Of a DNA stretch of 64,000 nt, positions 21,602-33,752 are shown piece by piece (position 1 is the first letter of the stretch; the number at the start of each line of letters is the position of its first letter). Where the stretch lies: contig JAUCEF010000005.1 in the NCBI GenBank assembly GCA_033558025.1, positions 496,001-560,000 on the forward strand. Direction: 5' to 3'. The notes under the pieces are model-generated. The model made no database searches. It was not told the DNA's origin and saw nothing but the letters and a program-made list of their open reading frames with translations. Position numbers and translations under genes: made by a program. The DNA is from Phytophthora sp. 'mugwort'. Lineage: Eukaryota; Oomycota; Peronosporomycetes; Peronosporales; Peronosporaceae.

Positions 21602-23332
21602 CTATCGTCTGGAAAACTTGAATTTGCTCTCTCCACGCTCTGTAGCAGTGAAATCCTTCGCGGCCTTTAATCCAGCGAGCCCAAACTCATATTCATGCCA
21701 CAGCTCGAATAAGTCTTTTGGTCGATTCGACAACACAGCAGCTCGTGGAGGGGCACCAATAACATCCGGAACCACCACTTGATCAAGCGATTCTTGGCCG
21801 TGGGGGCACGAGTAACCACCATCGTAGGGGACTGGGCTCGTAAAAAATTTCATTACTAGGGCAAAAAGTCGCTTGGAATCGCGTTGTGATTCTGAGCGGC
21901 TCCGCAGTAATTCATTCATGAAGTCTGCTTGATTATTTTTCAACGAGAACACCTCAGCGTGCAAAGCGGCCAGTTGTTGACGAGTATTTTCTCTGCTTGC
22001 GTTTGTAGCATGTGGCCATTGGTCTGCTTCAGCAGCCGCTGCGCTATTGGGAGTGACGAGATGAAACTCTCCTCCATTGCCAACTACGTAGAAACTCTCT
22101 CGCTCCACAGGATTGATGGCACGGCTCCCACCGACTCTCACATACGCCTCAACAATGCGGATCTTGAGCTGCATAGACATAATGGACGGTGATTGGGCGG
22201 CTTGTGGCTCTAGCGCCGCCCAGAGTAGAGCATAGGCGAGCGTCTCAGCGATCTCGTTGCCAAGAACCTGTTGGATCTTCGGCGCAATGCTATTAATGAG
22301 GAATGCGCGGTCGACGAGTCGAATGCCTTTCTTGGGGACATAGCGGCATGGTCCTTCCGGCCCAGCCAGCGTTGTTGCAACCAGAGCATCAGGATACGCC
22401 TGTGTATGTCGATGTATGCGTCGACCATTGCTTTTCGAGTCCTCCATCGCCCTGCAGTTCACATCGTCTTTAAAAAGACCACTGCGTCTGCCGTATGTTA
22501 CCGCTCCCTTTCTCAGGCTGTGTGTTCCCCTCTTACCGACCCTTACGTTGGCAAAAGCGGAGTTTTCGAACACACTCCGCAAGCTTCGGACCACAACTCG
22601 ATCATCATCGCCAGGGTTGCCAAACACGAACTCAGAATGCCCAACGTCGGGAACAGACTCGAGATAACTAGCAAGGTTGAGAAGCGGACAAATCGTCGCG
22701 TCCCTGCTGCCCACCAATATCTGCTCGGGGGAGCCGTTTTCCTCCATTATGTTCTTCGATCACCGCATTTGGCAAACCAGTGTGAAAGGATTCCGAATAT
22801 TGGGAGTCAAATCGGCAATCGAAACTTCATCATGTCGTCGATACGTGCTATTAGGTGACATTGAAGCGTTAACACGCTGTAGATCATGTACTTCGTGGCA
22901 CCACGCTCGGCCTTGACCAGCGTTAGCAGGTTTAGGTACTCGTTGAACTCGGTCGCACGGCGGGCTTGCGAATCGATGCCCTCACGGCGAACTTCACTCC
23001 GCATCACATCCTTGGTCACCTTGTTCACGGCGTCCGAGCGGGTGGGTTGCCACGGGCGCTCACATCATTCTTCACGACATTTGTGCGCGGCAGGAACGAC
23101 GAAATCGCTTTCTTGTCGACAGGAGCGTCGATGATCTCGCCGTTGTCGGGCGGTCGTCCGGCGCTGTCGCCGGATCGCCGTACGCACGAGGATTCAGCCA
23201 GCGCACGACATCCTGCGGCGTGATGATGAGCGGCACCTACACAGAGAACGTTTTGGTGGCGCTGTATTCGGCGCCGTCCTTCAACGACATGAACCTGGTG
23301 AAGATTGCTGAATAGTGACCCGTAATGTTCAT
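21602..23332 (-). pseudogene. Crypton-type tyrosine recombinase, decayed
   Basis: From the ATG at 23,332 (MNITGHYSAIFTRFMSL) the minus strand gives ITPQDVVRWLNPRAYGDPAT, a core-binding region VTKDVMRSEVRREGIDSQAR...FNEYLNLLTLVKAERGA, QCHLIARIDDMMKF, then frame 22,747-21,602 with CPLLNLASYLESV, RGTHSLRKGAVTYG (the H-x-x-R of tyrosine recombinases) and, in a shifted frame at 22,430, MVDAYIDIH, which holds the catalytic Tyr. A long C-terminal region (about 220 residues) with GPCRYVPKKGIRLVDRAFL follows. Cryptons move through a circular form and leave no inverted repeats. The shift at the Tyr inactivates this copy. Confidence 0.7.
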
Positions 23333-24330
23333 GCAGCGATGGCGATGGCGAACTTTTTTTTGGCTTAATGTTTGACTACATAAACCTGGCTGTGTGCAAC
23401 TCCACTGAATACACTGGGGTTTGTATTGGATTGGGTTGCGGCCACATAAAAACGCATCTTTGGGCACAACCGGTCCTGCAACCCATACGAAGGAAATCGG
23501 TTTGTATTCGACCCAAACGGCCGGTACATGGTCTTCTCTTTATTTATATCCAATCGCGCTCATGAATTTTCATTTTCACAACTTGGGTTGCATTTGGCCG
23601 GTAAAGTACCGGTACCCTTGCTATGACGCCAGCGTTGCTTTCCCTGTACAAAGTGTCTGCTGCCCTAATCTAATAGTGAGGGGGTGAAAGAGCAAATTGA
23701 AGGCGAGCGTTGCGAAGTCGCGCGGTATTTGCGAAGGCGGGACCAGCGCCAAGCGTTCCAGCGAACCGTCACTGTTGACGGTGGAGCTTACTATCTTTTC
23801 TTCGCAGTCGCGTAGCGTGGCGAATGGAGAGGAACATCTCTACAACAAGATCATGGAACTATCAGTTCACGTGGAAAACGAGCCGCCAGTGATATTTGGC
23901 TGGCAGTATGTGGTAGAATTTGTTCGAGCTATTCAGACGGCTCGAACGTTAGCAGGGGGCCCGTGGTGCGCCATTGCCAGCTGATCCACTTGGTCTTCCT
24001 GCGGTAATGACGGTGCAGAACTTCAAGGAAGCTGTGCTCGATTCTGCAAGGGTCCAAGGAACTCTTGCTGTCTTGACATCAGCTGTCTTCTATGCACGTT
24101 GGCTCAGAGCATTGAAGTGGGAGGCGTGCTGCAGGTGCTGGACTTGGATTCATGGATCCGTCGCATTGTCGCCGTTCCAGTGCGAATATGCCAGTTGCAT
24201 TCGTCTATGTACCTCGACCTCGACCGCAGACTCTTGGCAGCGTTACACCGCGACGTCCGGATAGTTTGTGCGGAAATTGAGTCGCATTCATCATCTAAGC
24301 AATCGGTTTTGCTCAATTAAGCTTAATCTC
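23333..24330. other. Unrecognised ORFs, possibly a decayed gene
   Basis: Two plus-strand frames, 23,697-23,984 and 23,974-24,264/24,320, nearly touch. They contain GEEHLYNKIMELSVHVENEP and, in a shifted frame, VGGVLQVLDLDSWIRRIVAV...YLDLDRRLLAALHRDVRIV. The second looks like a natural helical protein. No family recognised. At 23,360-23,560, GGTTTGTATT recurs twice but no element could be defined. Confidence 0.3.
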
Positions 24331-24741
24331 AGTGACAATGAATTACTACTGTCGTTCATTAAGTAGACTGGCTTAAATCTTCACGTGTCCATAATCCCTT
24401 ATATCGAGAATACCTTACCGCCCTCATCCCACCTACAGTCACACCTCCCTAACTGAGCCTCCCTACCTGTCTACGCGTTCTTATCTGGTTAGTCGTCTCT
24501 GTGTGCAACTGAGACTATGTGACTTTCACTATTGTAGTTCTCTAACTGATCGAAAACCTCCTTATTCTCTAACTGACAGCCAGAGAGGGTGGGGGAACTC
24601 TCTAAATAAACGCCATATGACGCCTCGCCTAAGGTTTCTCGACCGCTTGCCTGTCAGTCGTTTAAACAACATCTCTGCCTGAGCAACGTTCATCCTTTCG
24701 TCCCAACGCTCAATCCCAAGTAGCGTTTCCAGCCGTGCGCC

Positions 24742-26288
24742 ATGCCGTCTCAAAGCCGAACGACTTCGTTGACGCTGGAGGAGAAACTACAGGTCTGCTT
24801 AAACGCCCAGCGTGAGCCCACGACAAAGAACAAAGAGCTCTTGTTGGGGAGTGCAGTACCTTTAAGAAGACCGTCAGTATCAGCACTATTCGGCGTATTC
24901 GAAAGAAGCAGCCACTTACTATTGCAGCGCGAATTCGTCAGCAACTCGGCGGCATCGGGTGAAGTTTCCTGAGTTAGAGCAGCAGCTCGTCGATGTTTTT
25001 CACACGCATGAAGAAAAGCAATAATTTCTGACGATATCTTGCTTCTCAAAGCCGGTGATACAAAGAAAAGTCTCAACATTGGTGATGATCAGCTTCGACT
25101 AAGCAACGATTGGCTTTCAAAGTTCAAGAAGCGCAATGGATCTTCAAAACGTCTGCAGGATGAAGCTGACAGTGCATCTGCGATTGTAGTTCGATCGGCT
25201 CGCTACTCGCTCCAAGACATTACCTATCATTATCGGCCGGAAGACATCTACTAATAATGAAACCGCTTTATTTTACCGACTTACTCCCAATCAAACTCTT
25301 GCAATGATGAGTCGTAAGGGCAAGAAGCGCGGCAAGGCCCGAATAACTATTGCTTTCTGCTGTAATGCGACTGGAACACACAAACTGGATCCGTTAGTCA
25401 TAGGGACAGCAGCGAATCCACGGTGCTTTCAAGGTGGTACACGGCGTGCGCTTAAAGACAAGTATGTTGTGTATATTACCACACGAAAAAGGCATGGATG
25501 ACAGCAACAACTTTTTCGAGTGGCTACTATCCTTATACTTAAAGATGGCTGTGAAGAACCGAAAGGTTCTTTTACTGATTGATAACGCTTCGATCCACGA
25601 AGTCCTCAAGACACTTTCACATGTTGAAGTGCAGCTCCTCCCTCCGAATCTGACTTCATCGGTGCAGCCACTTGATGCAGGTAAGGTTTCTGACATATTT
25701 GGCTATTGCTTGGGGTACTAACTTACTGATTGATATTAATTTGTAGGCATCATCCGTTCGTTTAAGACACGCTACCGTCGTCTATTCGTCCGCTGGTACC
25801 TCGACGCAATGGAAGGCGGCATAAAGCGGAAACTGAACCTTCTCGAGGCAATGCAGTTCAGTATCGATAGTTGGACGATGTACGGCCGATTGCATACGCA
25901 ACTGCTGGGTGAAGGCAAGGATCGTAGACGCTACGTTGTTGGGGGAGCTCCGACAGGCAGGGGAGTATGCGTTGGCTGCTGAACAAAATGTGATAAACGA
26001 TATTGTGAGCATGCTTGAGGGGGTTAACGCCCACGATAGCGTGGCACATTAGTTGGAGATTGATTCTGGCGTTGAAGTTCGTGAGCTAACAGAAGACGAT
26101 GCCGACCACAATGCTGCTGAAGAGGTTGATGATGACGTGGACGACGAGCACGAGGACGACGAGAACGACGAGAACGACCAACCCCCTGTGTCAGCATCGA
26201 CAGCACTCGCCTATTATATGGAGCTTTCTTCGTTTCTATTCCAGCGTGAAGGGGATACAAAGCGGGAACAGGGATGGTGCAGACCTTG
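24742..26288 (+). pseudogene. pogo/Tigger-type transposase with one intron, decayed
   Basis: The start MPSQSRTTSLTLEEKLQVCL leads into a CENP-B-type HTH. A second HTH reads LRLSNDWLSKFKKRNGSSKR. YRPEDIY is followed by a damaged version of the DET motif (Y-N-N-E-T with an extra base, near 25,253), so the first catalytic Asp is lost. The DDE domain goes on with MMSRKGKKRGKARITIAFCC, VLLLIDNASIHE (second Asp) and SSVQPLDAG (third Asp). A 66-nt intron interrupts the Gly codon. After it, IIRSFKTRYRRLFVRWYLDA follows, then a shift and an acidic tail (DDDVDDEHEDDENDEND). It is bounded by the inverted repeats at 24,436 and 26,451. Confidence 0.75.
25681..25746 (+). other. Spliceosomal intron in pogo-type transposase
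   Basis: GTAAGG donor, TACTAAC branch-like sequence at about 25,718 and TTGTAG acceptor. Joining the flanks gives PLDAG then IIRSF without a shift, which fits the conserved QPLDxGIIxxFK motif of pogo-type transposases. Confidence 0.8.
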
Positions 26289-26451
26289 ACGAAGGTAGCT
26301 AGAGCACAAGTTGTGGAGCGGTGGCGGCAGACGTCACTAGATACTTTTTTACACCAAGACGAATGTAGCCATTTCCATATCTGACTAATTCTTTAAATGA
26401 AACAACGTCTTGGCTCGGACCGATCGGGCGTCACTTATAGAGGTGTGGCTG

Positions 26452-26640
26452 TACAGCTTTTGCGACAACGTGTAACGCATCAAGTATCATTTTACTCTAC
26501 CCTATCGAATCCCTGCATCGTCGAAAATAACAGCTGGATATTCGAATGTTTAGAAACGGTTAGAAACGTCTACGTCAACTCTCGATACAGAATAAAGGTA
26601 AGAATTATACAAAATTAAAAAAAGCACACGTAATGTTCTG
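26452..26640. other. No gene recognised
   Basis: Short spacer between the pogo-type element and the pseudogene copy of the CRAL-TRIO gene. Confidence 0.4.
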
Positions 26641-26649
26641 AAAGTTACT

Positions 26650-27110
26650 ACTAATATCGGCTTCACGCCCTTCCATGCCATAGCAAATAAATAATGTTTG
26701 AAGAGCGTGTCCTGCGTGGCGCCGACTTTCTTTAACTGTGGAATGTTAATGGAGCCAACTTTCTCAATGTAGAGAGGGTGTCCGAGCTTGTCGTGCTTGT
26801 GGAGGAATTGCGTGTAGTGTCTAAGAGCATCAAGTAAATTCAATGCACAACAAGGTTCATTCATCTGTGTCGGTCAGTGAGTGAATTAAGGCTTGAGCCG
26901 GGGGGACGTACATACATCTTGATCGTGTTGTAGTGCGTCTGTGGCACCTTTAGGATATTGTCGACCTTCATCTGCCTCCTCCACTCCATCGTGGCCTGAT
27001 AGCGCTCCGTCGCCTTAGCGACGTCTCCATTCTCCGAAACCAGGAAGGCCTGGAGAATCGGAATGTTCTGGTTATAACTTGCGACGTCTGCTTCGCCTAT
27101 CCGACTTGAA
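26650..27110 (-). pseudogene. Partial, diverged copy of the adjacent CRAL-TRIO gene
   Basis: The minus strand reads NIPILQAFLVSENGDVAKAT, RYQATMEWRRQMKVDNIL and VPQTHYNTIKMY, then an intron, then HYTQFLHKHDKLGHPLYIEK, VGSINIPQLKKVGATQDTLF and KHYLFAMAWKGVKPI. All blocks match the neighbouring gene (27,367-30,889) around its intron. The copy kept an intron (about 26,821-26,925), so it arose by DNA duplication, not retrotransposition. About 230 bp are missing relative to the parent, between FAM and AWKGVKP. The sequence CCATA occurs at both breakpoints in the parent, suggesting a microhomology deletion. Protein divergence suggests an old paralogue. No PH domain remains. Confidence 0.75.
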
Positions 27111-27366
27111 TGTGAGGATCCTGTCTGATCAACACGACGACCAAATACAACAACACACGATGGATTCAGTGAGCACGCGCTGCACGTATCGAGCTTCGCT
27201 ATGACGGCAACGAACCTCGAACGCCTTGTGCCAGAACATCCGCTCCTTTGGTCATGCCGTTCTCAATGCTGGAACTCTGAATTGTCTGATTTCAGCGGCG
27301 CAAAGAAAATAAATCAGCTCGGGAGGTTATTTCATTTCGCACACCATACGTCACTACCGGCATCTG

Positions 27367-30300
27367 TCAGTGTCGTGCTGTGGCCAATTCTGTCCCATTC
27401 GCTGTCGGCTGATTGTCAGTGTCCGGACGGGCTTCCTCTTTGGTGAAGGGCGACACGATGGGCGAGCGCTCGAGACCCGCAGCCGGCGGTGGCGTCTTGA
27501 GCTTCAGCTGGTCGATCGCCAAGGAAATGGCATCCACCCAGTTGTTCAGCACGTACGCCGTTGGGGCGTAAAGCAGCAGCGAGTGTCCGTTAGCAGCCAT
27601 TAGCGGCGTGACGATCTCAAAGCTGTTGTTCTGCTTGGTCGTCTTCTGCACGACCGTGTCCTGCGTCAATGACACAATCTGGTAGATCTCCGAGTCCAAA
27701 GTCTTGGCGAAGCGGAGGAACTGAGGGTGTAGGATGAAAAGCTGTCGGTGCCAGATGGGATTAAACTGCTTGTGGCGCAGTGAACGCTTGAGCAGATATC
27801 CTGCCTTCAAAACTTCTTCGCCAAAGAAACCAGTGGGAATGGAGCGGCAAAAGCCTTCGTCATCTTCGCCGTCAAGTGTAAAACCGTCATCGGCGCCGCT
27901 ACTTCCAATGCGAAAGAGCTGATCCAGAACAGCAGTAGCGGATGTCTCGCGCTTGATTGGTCCCATTGAAGGTGGAGGAGGAGGCGATACCAAAGTCGCC
28001 TCCGCAGATGCATCACCTTCACTGCTTGACCTGCTCTCTCCAGAACGTTCGCGTGCGATCTGTTCAATTAATTGATCCGACTCGAACGGTTTGCACGCCA
28101 GCACACTTTTCACGAGAGATTGTTGAAGAAGTTGGTATGACGAGTTCGTCTCACATCCGCCTGCACACACACACGTCCCGCCGTACTCTACTGGTAAATT
28201 CTCAGCGTCAATGACCTCCAACAACGCCGCAGCAGTCTCGTTCTCCGTCAAAATATTCGTCTTCGCCCGCGTGGCCTCGTTCAACATCGGCTTCACGCCC
28301 TTCCACGCCATACCAAACCAACACGGCACATTCACGATAAAGATCTTGAACGAACGCTGCGGGTAGTGCCGCTGCATCACGCCGGTACAGCGACGAATGA
28401 ACTCAAACACCTCGCCGCCCATGTCGCGCATGCCGATACCGCGCGCGTCCAACACGATGCACAGTTTCTGTGTCTCACTAGCAGCGCATGCATCGCATAA
28501 ACAGATCTCATACGCCGCGTACTTGAGCGTGAACTCCATAGCGAATAAATAATGTTTGAAGAGCGTGTCCTGTGTGACGCCGACTTTCTTGAGCTGTGGA
28601 ATGTTGATAGAGCCAACTTTCTCAATGTAGAGAGGGTGTCCGAGCTTGTCGTGCTTGTGGAGGAATTGTGTGTAGTGTCTGTAAAAGAACAAGAAACCAT
28701 TCACATCACAAGTTAGTCAACAACGCAAAGAAAACCCCTCAGTCAGAATACATGTCTGCGTACGTTTTGATCATGTCATAATGTGTTTGCGGCATGGATA
28801 GAATGGAATCAGCCATCACCTCCTTTCTCCAAGCCAGCGTCGTCTCGTAGCGTTCGGTCGCCTTGGCAACATCACCATTCTCTGCCACCAGGTAGGCTGC
28901 TGGAACTTTAATCGACGCTGTCTTCTGTAGTGACCTCGAGGTACTGCCAGTATTTTCCAATCGTTCCGACTCGGAAGCTTCTATCATCACGACTGTAAAG
29001 TTCCAATTGCCAAGGAAATGACGTGAATGCTCTTCATCTGCCGGTTTCATCTTTCTTGCCGTGACCACCTTACCGGGGAAGAAAACTTCGACCAAAAAGA
29101 CCACAATAGCAGCAACAAGGCCCACGTAAATGGCAGGAAGAACGACGACTGAGCCAAAGACGTGCGTGAACACTGATGCTCCAGTCAAATTGGCAAGAAT
29201 GATACCACACGAAAGCTTGAAAATCTGGCGATACGTGCCGCGGAATGTGCCACGAATGTCCACCTTTTTCCTGCCAAAGGCGCGAGTGGCACGAACGAGG
29301 ATACGCAACGGGCGTCTTCCGTTGAGCACAAGACGATAGAACGCCCGACCCTCGTGCTTGAGGAACCGTTGACATGACACACACACACGCCCGCCATCCG
29401 AGAACCGCAGTACTAGCGTCATTGAGCGTCGCAAATCCTGTAGCAAAAGCGGGCTGCCAACCTCAATGTTTGTTCTTGTTGCCACTAAAACACGAGCATT
29501 TGTGCTCTGATGTTCGGTCTCATCCGTGCTCTTGTCGTCATCCTCAGTGCTGCTACTGCTACAATCACTCCTTGACACGTCCTTGACATCGATCGCCTTG
29601 ATCGTCGGGAACTCCTGGCCGTGCATCTCAAATAGGATTGTTTTGCCACGCCCATCGCACCGCAAAAAGCCACCTTGCACAGGCGCCGACTCTTGCTGCT
29701 TGCTGAAGTGGGTGATCACGCGGTTAAACTTGGATCGCACTCGGTTCGAGTCTGCCACATCAATGAGGACATTGCAGTCGCCATAGTACATGACCTTGCC
29801 CATCGTCCGCAGCGCTGCTGTTGCCAGATGAAGCTCCACCTGAGTCGCTTTACCGAACGTCGTTTCGGCCATCGTCTTGGTTGTCTTGGCTAGGTTGCTG
29901 AAAAAGAGGAAATTCTCTTCATCATCCGACGAGTCGGAACTGCTCTCGTCTCCTTCCGTGTCCGACTGGAGCTGATAGAACGACAAGTACATTTCGCCTG
30001 GTGTATTGGGGTCTTTTGGTCCGAAACATCCGTTCTTGGTACTGGGTCCGACGCCCATTTTGTTGTTCCAGACGCGGCCGTCGACATCCTCGAGCACCAC
30101 GACATCTCCGTAGCTCACGGGTGTGCCCACGCCCAGTCCACAGTTAGACAAAATGATGAATGCCGATGGCTTGAACTGCTTAGCTCCGCATGGAGCGATG
30201 GGCGGGATACAGGCCAGTTCGTCCTGCTTCTGCGGGTTCTTGGAGGCGAGAAACCGCTTGCTGCCTTCGAACGTGCCCACGTAACCACCCACGTCCTCGG

Positions 30301-30889
30301 CGCCGGCGTATTTACTGTGTGCGAAGAGGCGGATCGTGTCGCCGTAACGCACCGCAACATGGGGCGGTGAGCTCTTGGAGACCGTGTCTAGTGGCGTGGA
30401 GCCCTGCACTGCCACGTCGTGCTGGTGGCGATGGTGATGGTACGCCGGCGGGTTGAACGCCGCTGTCAGAGCTGTCCGGGTCGCCGCCCGCGGCCGGATT
30501 TCCAAAGGCGCGAGCGGTGTGTCCATGGCGCTGCCGCTGTCTCCGCTGGTGCTGGAACTACGGCGGAAACCGATGCTGATACCGCCGCGCGCGCTTCCGT
30601 CGTCCTCGGGCTTGGTGCGCCGCCGTCGCGAGCGTAGCGACACGCCCGAGAAGAGCGCATTACCGTTGGGCGGTGCCGTCACGCCCTTTACGGCGCCCAG
30701 GAACTGCATGGATGGACTCGGAGGGTTACTCTGTAGTGTCCGCGTTACGGATTTCTCTATGGCCTGGTTCGAGTTATCCGACTTGATTGTAACCGCACGG
30801 AGCATTATCCGGACAAGTTCTGACGAGTTTAGATGGTCAGTACCGGGACGCCTACTGTGAGTCGTTCGTTGTCTTCGCGGCTGTACCAT
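27367..30889 (-). CDS. CRAL-TRIO (Sec14)-PH domain membrane protein
   Basis: Two exons (30,889-28,752 and 28,678-27,367) give about 1149 residues. Residues 1-175 are low-complexity, Arg/Ser-rich. Residues about 178-301 look like a beta-rich domain (VRYGDTIRLFAHSKYAG to GEMYLSFYQL) that I do not recognise. Residues about 558-606 hold two hydrophobic stretches, probably membrane segments or a hairpin. Then come ENGDVAKATERYETTLAWRK (CRAL-TRIO N-terminal helix region), the CRAL-TRIO lipid-binding domain (about 713-884; LCIVLDARGIGMRDM, FKIFIVNVPCWFGMAWKGVK), and a PH domain (about 1000-1100; KAGYLLKRSLRHKQFNPIWH). The predicted role is lipid binding or transfer at a membrane, with phosphoinositide recognition by PH. 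The first ATG is assumed; later Met codons are possible. A partial copy lies downstream. Confidence 0.85.
28679..28751 (-). other. Intron of CRAL-TRIO-PH gene
   Basis: On the minus strand GCAGACAT is followed by GTATTCTG, and the intron ends TTTTACAG before ACACTACAC. Splicing yields YADIHYTQFL without a shift; without splicing the frame stops after MYSD. An ACTAAC branch-like sequence lies about 35 nt before the acceptor. Confidence 0.85.
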
Positions 30890-31795
30890 CCTCTCACCTA
30901 TGATATCTTGAGTTGTGATACACTCCAGGTAGTGATAGTATCACTGATACAAGACAGGCTCCCGTTGACGGCGATTTACACGTACCAAGCAAACTGGCAC
31001 ATTGCAGTTTATGATAACCCCACTGAGCAATAATATGGCAGCTCGTGAAGCTATCACTCTCAAGATGTTGTCTGGTACTTACTGTACGTGTCGTAGCAAA
31101 CCGACAACTAAAATCCAAGATGAGCTTCCACCCTGGCGCAAGCGCTAACAATTCGTTGGCGACTTTGGCCGACTGGTCACCCCAGAGTTTGTCGCGCATT
31201 CCCAGTGGGAATTCTCGAAAGGAATTTCCAACACATCGCCATCCGAGCCTGCCCGAAAGCGAGCTGGCCTCATTTCAAAAGGTTAGCCACAACATCGTCA
31301 TTGCGGCTAGTACATTTAATCGTCAACAAAAATGTTTCCTCGTGTGGCCGGGAGGACTGGCGGATCCAAGCCTCTAAAATTTGGCGGATCGGTGCGAATC
31401 AATTTTTTCGCCGGTGCCGCACGACGACAAGATCATGCCTGAAACGGCCAGCACGATCTGCCATCGCGAATGATAGAAGCCTCGTCTGGCTCGCAAGGCT
31501 TTGAGTGGCTGGCAGTCCTCCGCTGAGGGCATCTTAACGATCACTTCATGTACTGGTAATAATACGTACTTCAGCCGCGTAGTAACTTCAAGCGCACAAA
31601 AACAATCAATTTTGCTTTATGAGTAAATAGTATTGCTGACAACGCCACTACTTCCTCCATACCGTTTGTTTGTCACATTCAATTTCAAAATGGTGTTATC
31701 TGTAAGTAGAGAAAGCAAATACGATCTAATTGGATAAAAATGAATTGTAGCTCTTCCGCTATTCGTCAATACTCGAATCATTTGCATCCGCGTTG
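30890..31795. other. Intergenic, no gene recognised
   Basis: It includes the presumed promoter of the CRAL-TRIO-PH gene. Plus-strand frames at 31,045-31,377 and 31,205-31,504 are about 100 codons each, overlap in different frames, and show no motif. Confidence 0.4.
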
Positions 31796-31891
31796 TTAGA
31801 GCGGATTATTCGCCCTGAAAGGTCGGGCTCTAGACAGTGCATTCTTTCTCAACCCGCTGCATATTATCAACAAGCTCAACCACTCTACAAC

Positions 31892-32206
31892 TAGCCTCGA
31901 ACCACCACGACGCCTAACCTGGATGAGTCTACGCGCCGGGTCATCGTTAACGACGTCCTCCTCCATTCCGTCGATGGACAAATTGAGAGACTTCGATATG
32001 CAACCTTCAGTGAGTTGGGGCGTAAGTATGGCTGCAATGAGCAAACTGTTGCTCGTATCTGGAAGCGCTTCAAGGATTCTGTCGCTGCAGGCAACGTTTC
32101 CGGCGACATTTCCGGCGGCATCGAGGGCAGATCGCAACGCCATCGCCGGAGCAAGCACTTCATCCACAAGACGATATTTCTCCCTACAGTGGCCAAACCA
32201 AGGTAA
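31892..32206 (+). pseudogene. Mariner-type transposase, N-terminal HTH fragment
   Basis: A frame of about 100 codons reads NLDESTRRVIVNDVLLHSVD, LRYATFSELGRKYGCNEQTV and ARIWKRFKDSVAAGNVSGDI. This has the layout of the N-terminal HTH that precedes the DDE domain in mariner-like transposases of oomycetes, with a characteristic RIWKRFKDS helix. It ends at a stop after FLPTVAKPR. No DDE domain follows, so it is a truncated fragment lying between two host genes. Confidence 0.55.
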
Positions 32207-32591
32207 CCTGTCACATTTTATTTACTGTGTCTCATATCTTTTGCTGATACGATTTCCATACTAAATCAAGGGTTAACTGGTGCTATTAAAATAAAGCTAA
32301 TACCCCTGTAAGTAGATCACGTCAAATACACTGTGACATCATAACATCTCGTCAAACAGCATCGTGACAAACAAAACAATATGGAGGAAGTATTAATAAC
32401 GCATCTGAAGGGAAGCAATAGCAAACGTTCCACAACAAGGAAGTGAAGAGTGCATGTTTAATCAAACGAGTTCGCGCTATCATATCGATAAAATCAAATC
32501 ACATGTATGGGATGGATGACTATGCAGGCCAACGGGGCGGTTTTCGCTGTTAGGTCAGTCCGAGAGTCCACCCGTCGTACAAGCGCTCCTC

Positions 32592-33752
<1,161 letters not shown>

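Larger units (their letters stand above)
24436..26451 (+). mobile_element. pogo-type DNA transposon with terminal inverted repeats
   Basis: The left end CAGTCACACCTCCCTAACTG (24,436-24,455) and the reverse complement of the right end, CAGCCACACCTCTATAAGTG (26,432-26,451), match at 16 of 20 positions. Both ends are flanked by TA (24,434-24,435 and 26,452-26,453), the target duplication of Tc1/mariner/pogo elements, and begin CAG, as pogo and Tigger ends do. The 2016-bp interval contains one transposase gene in the matching orientation. Confidence 0.65.
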
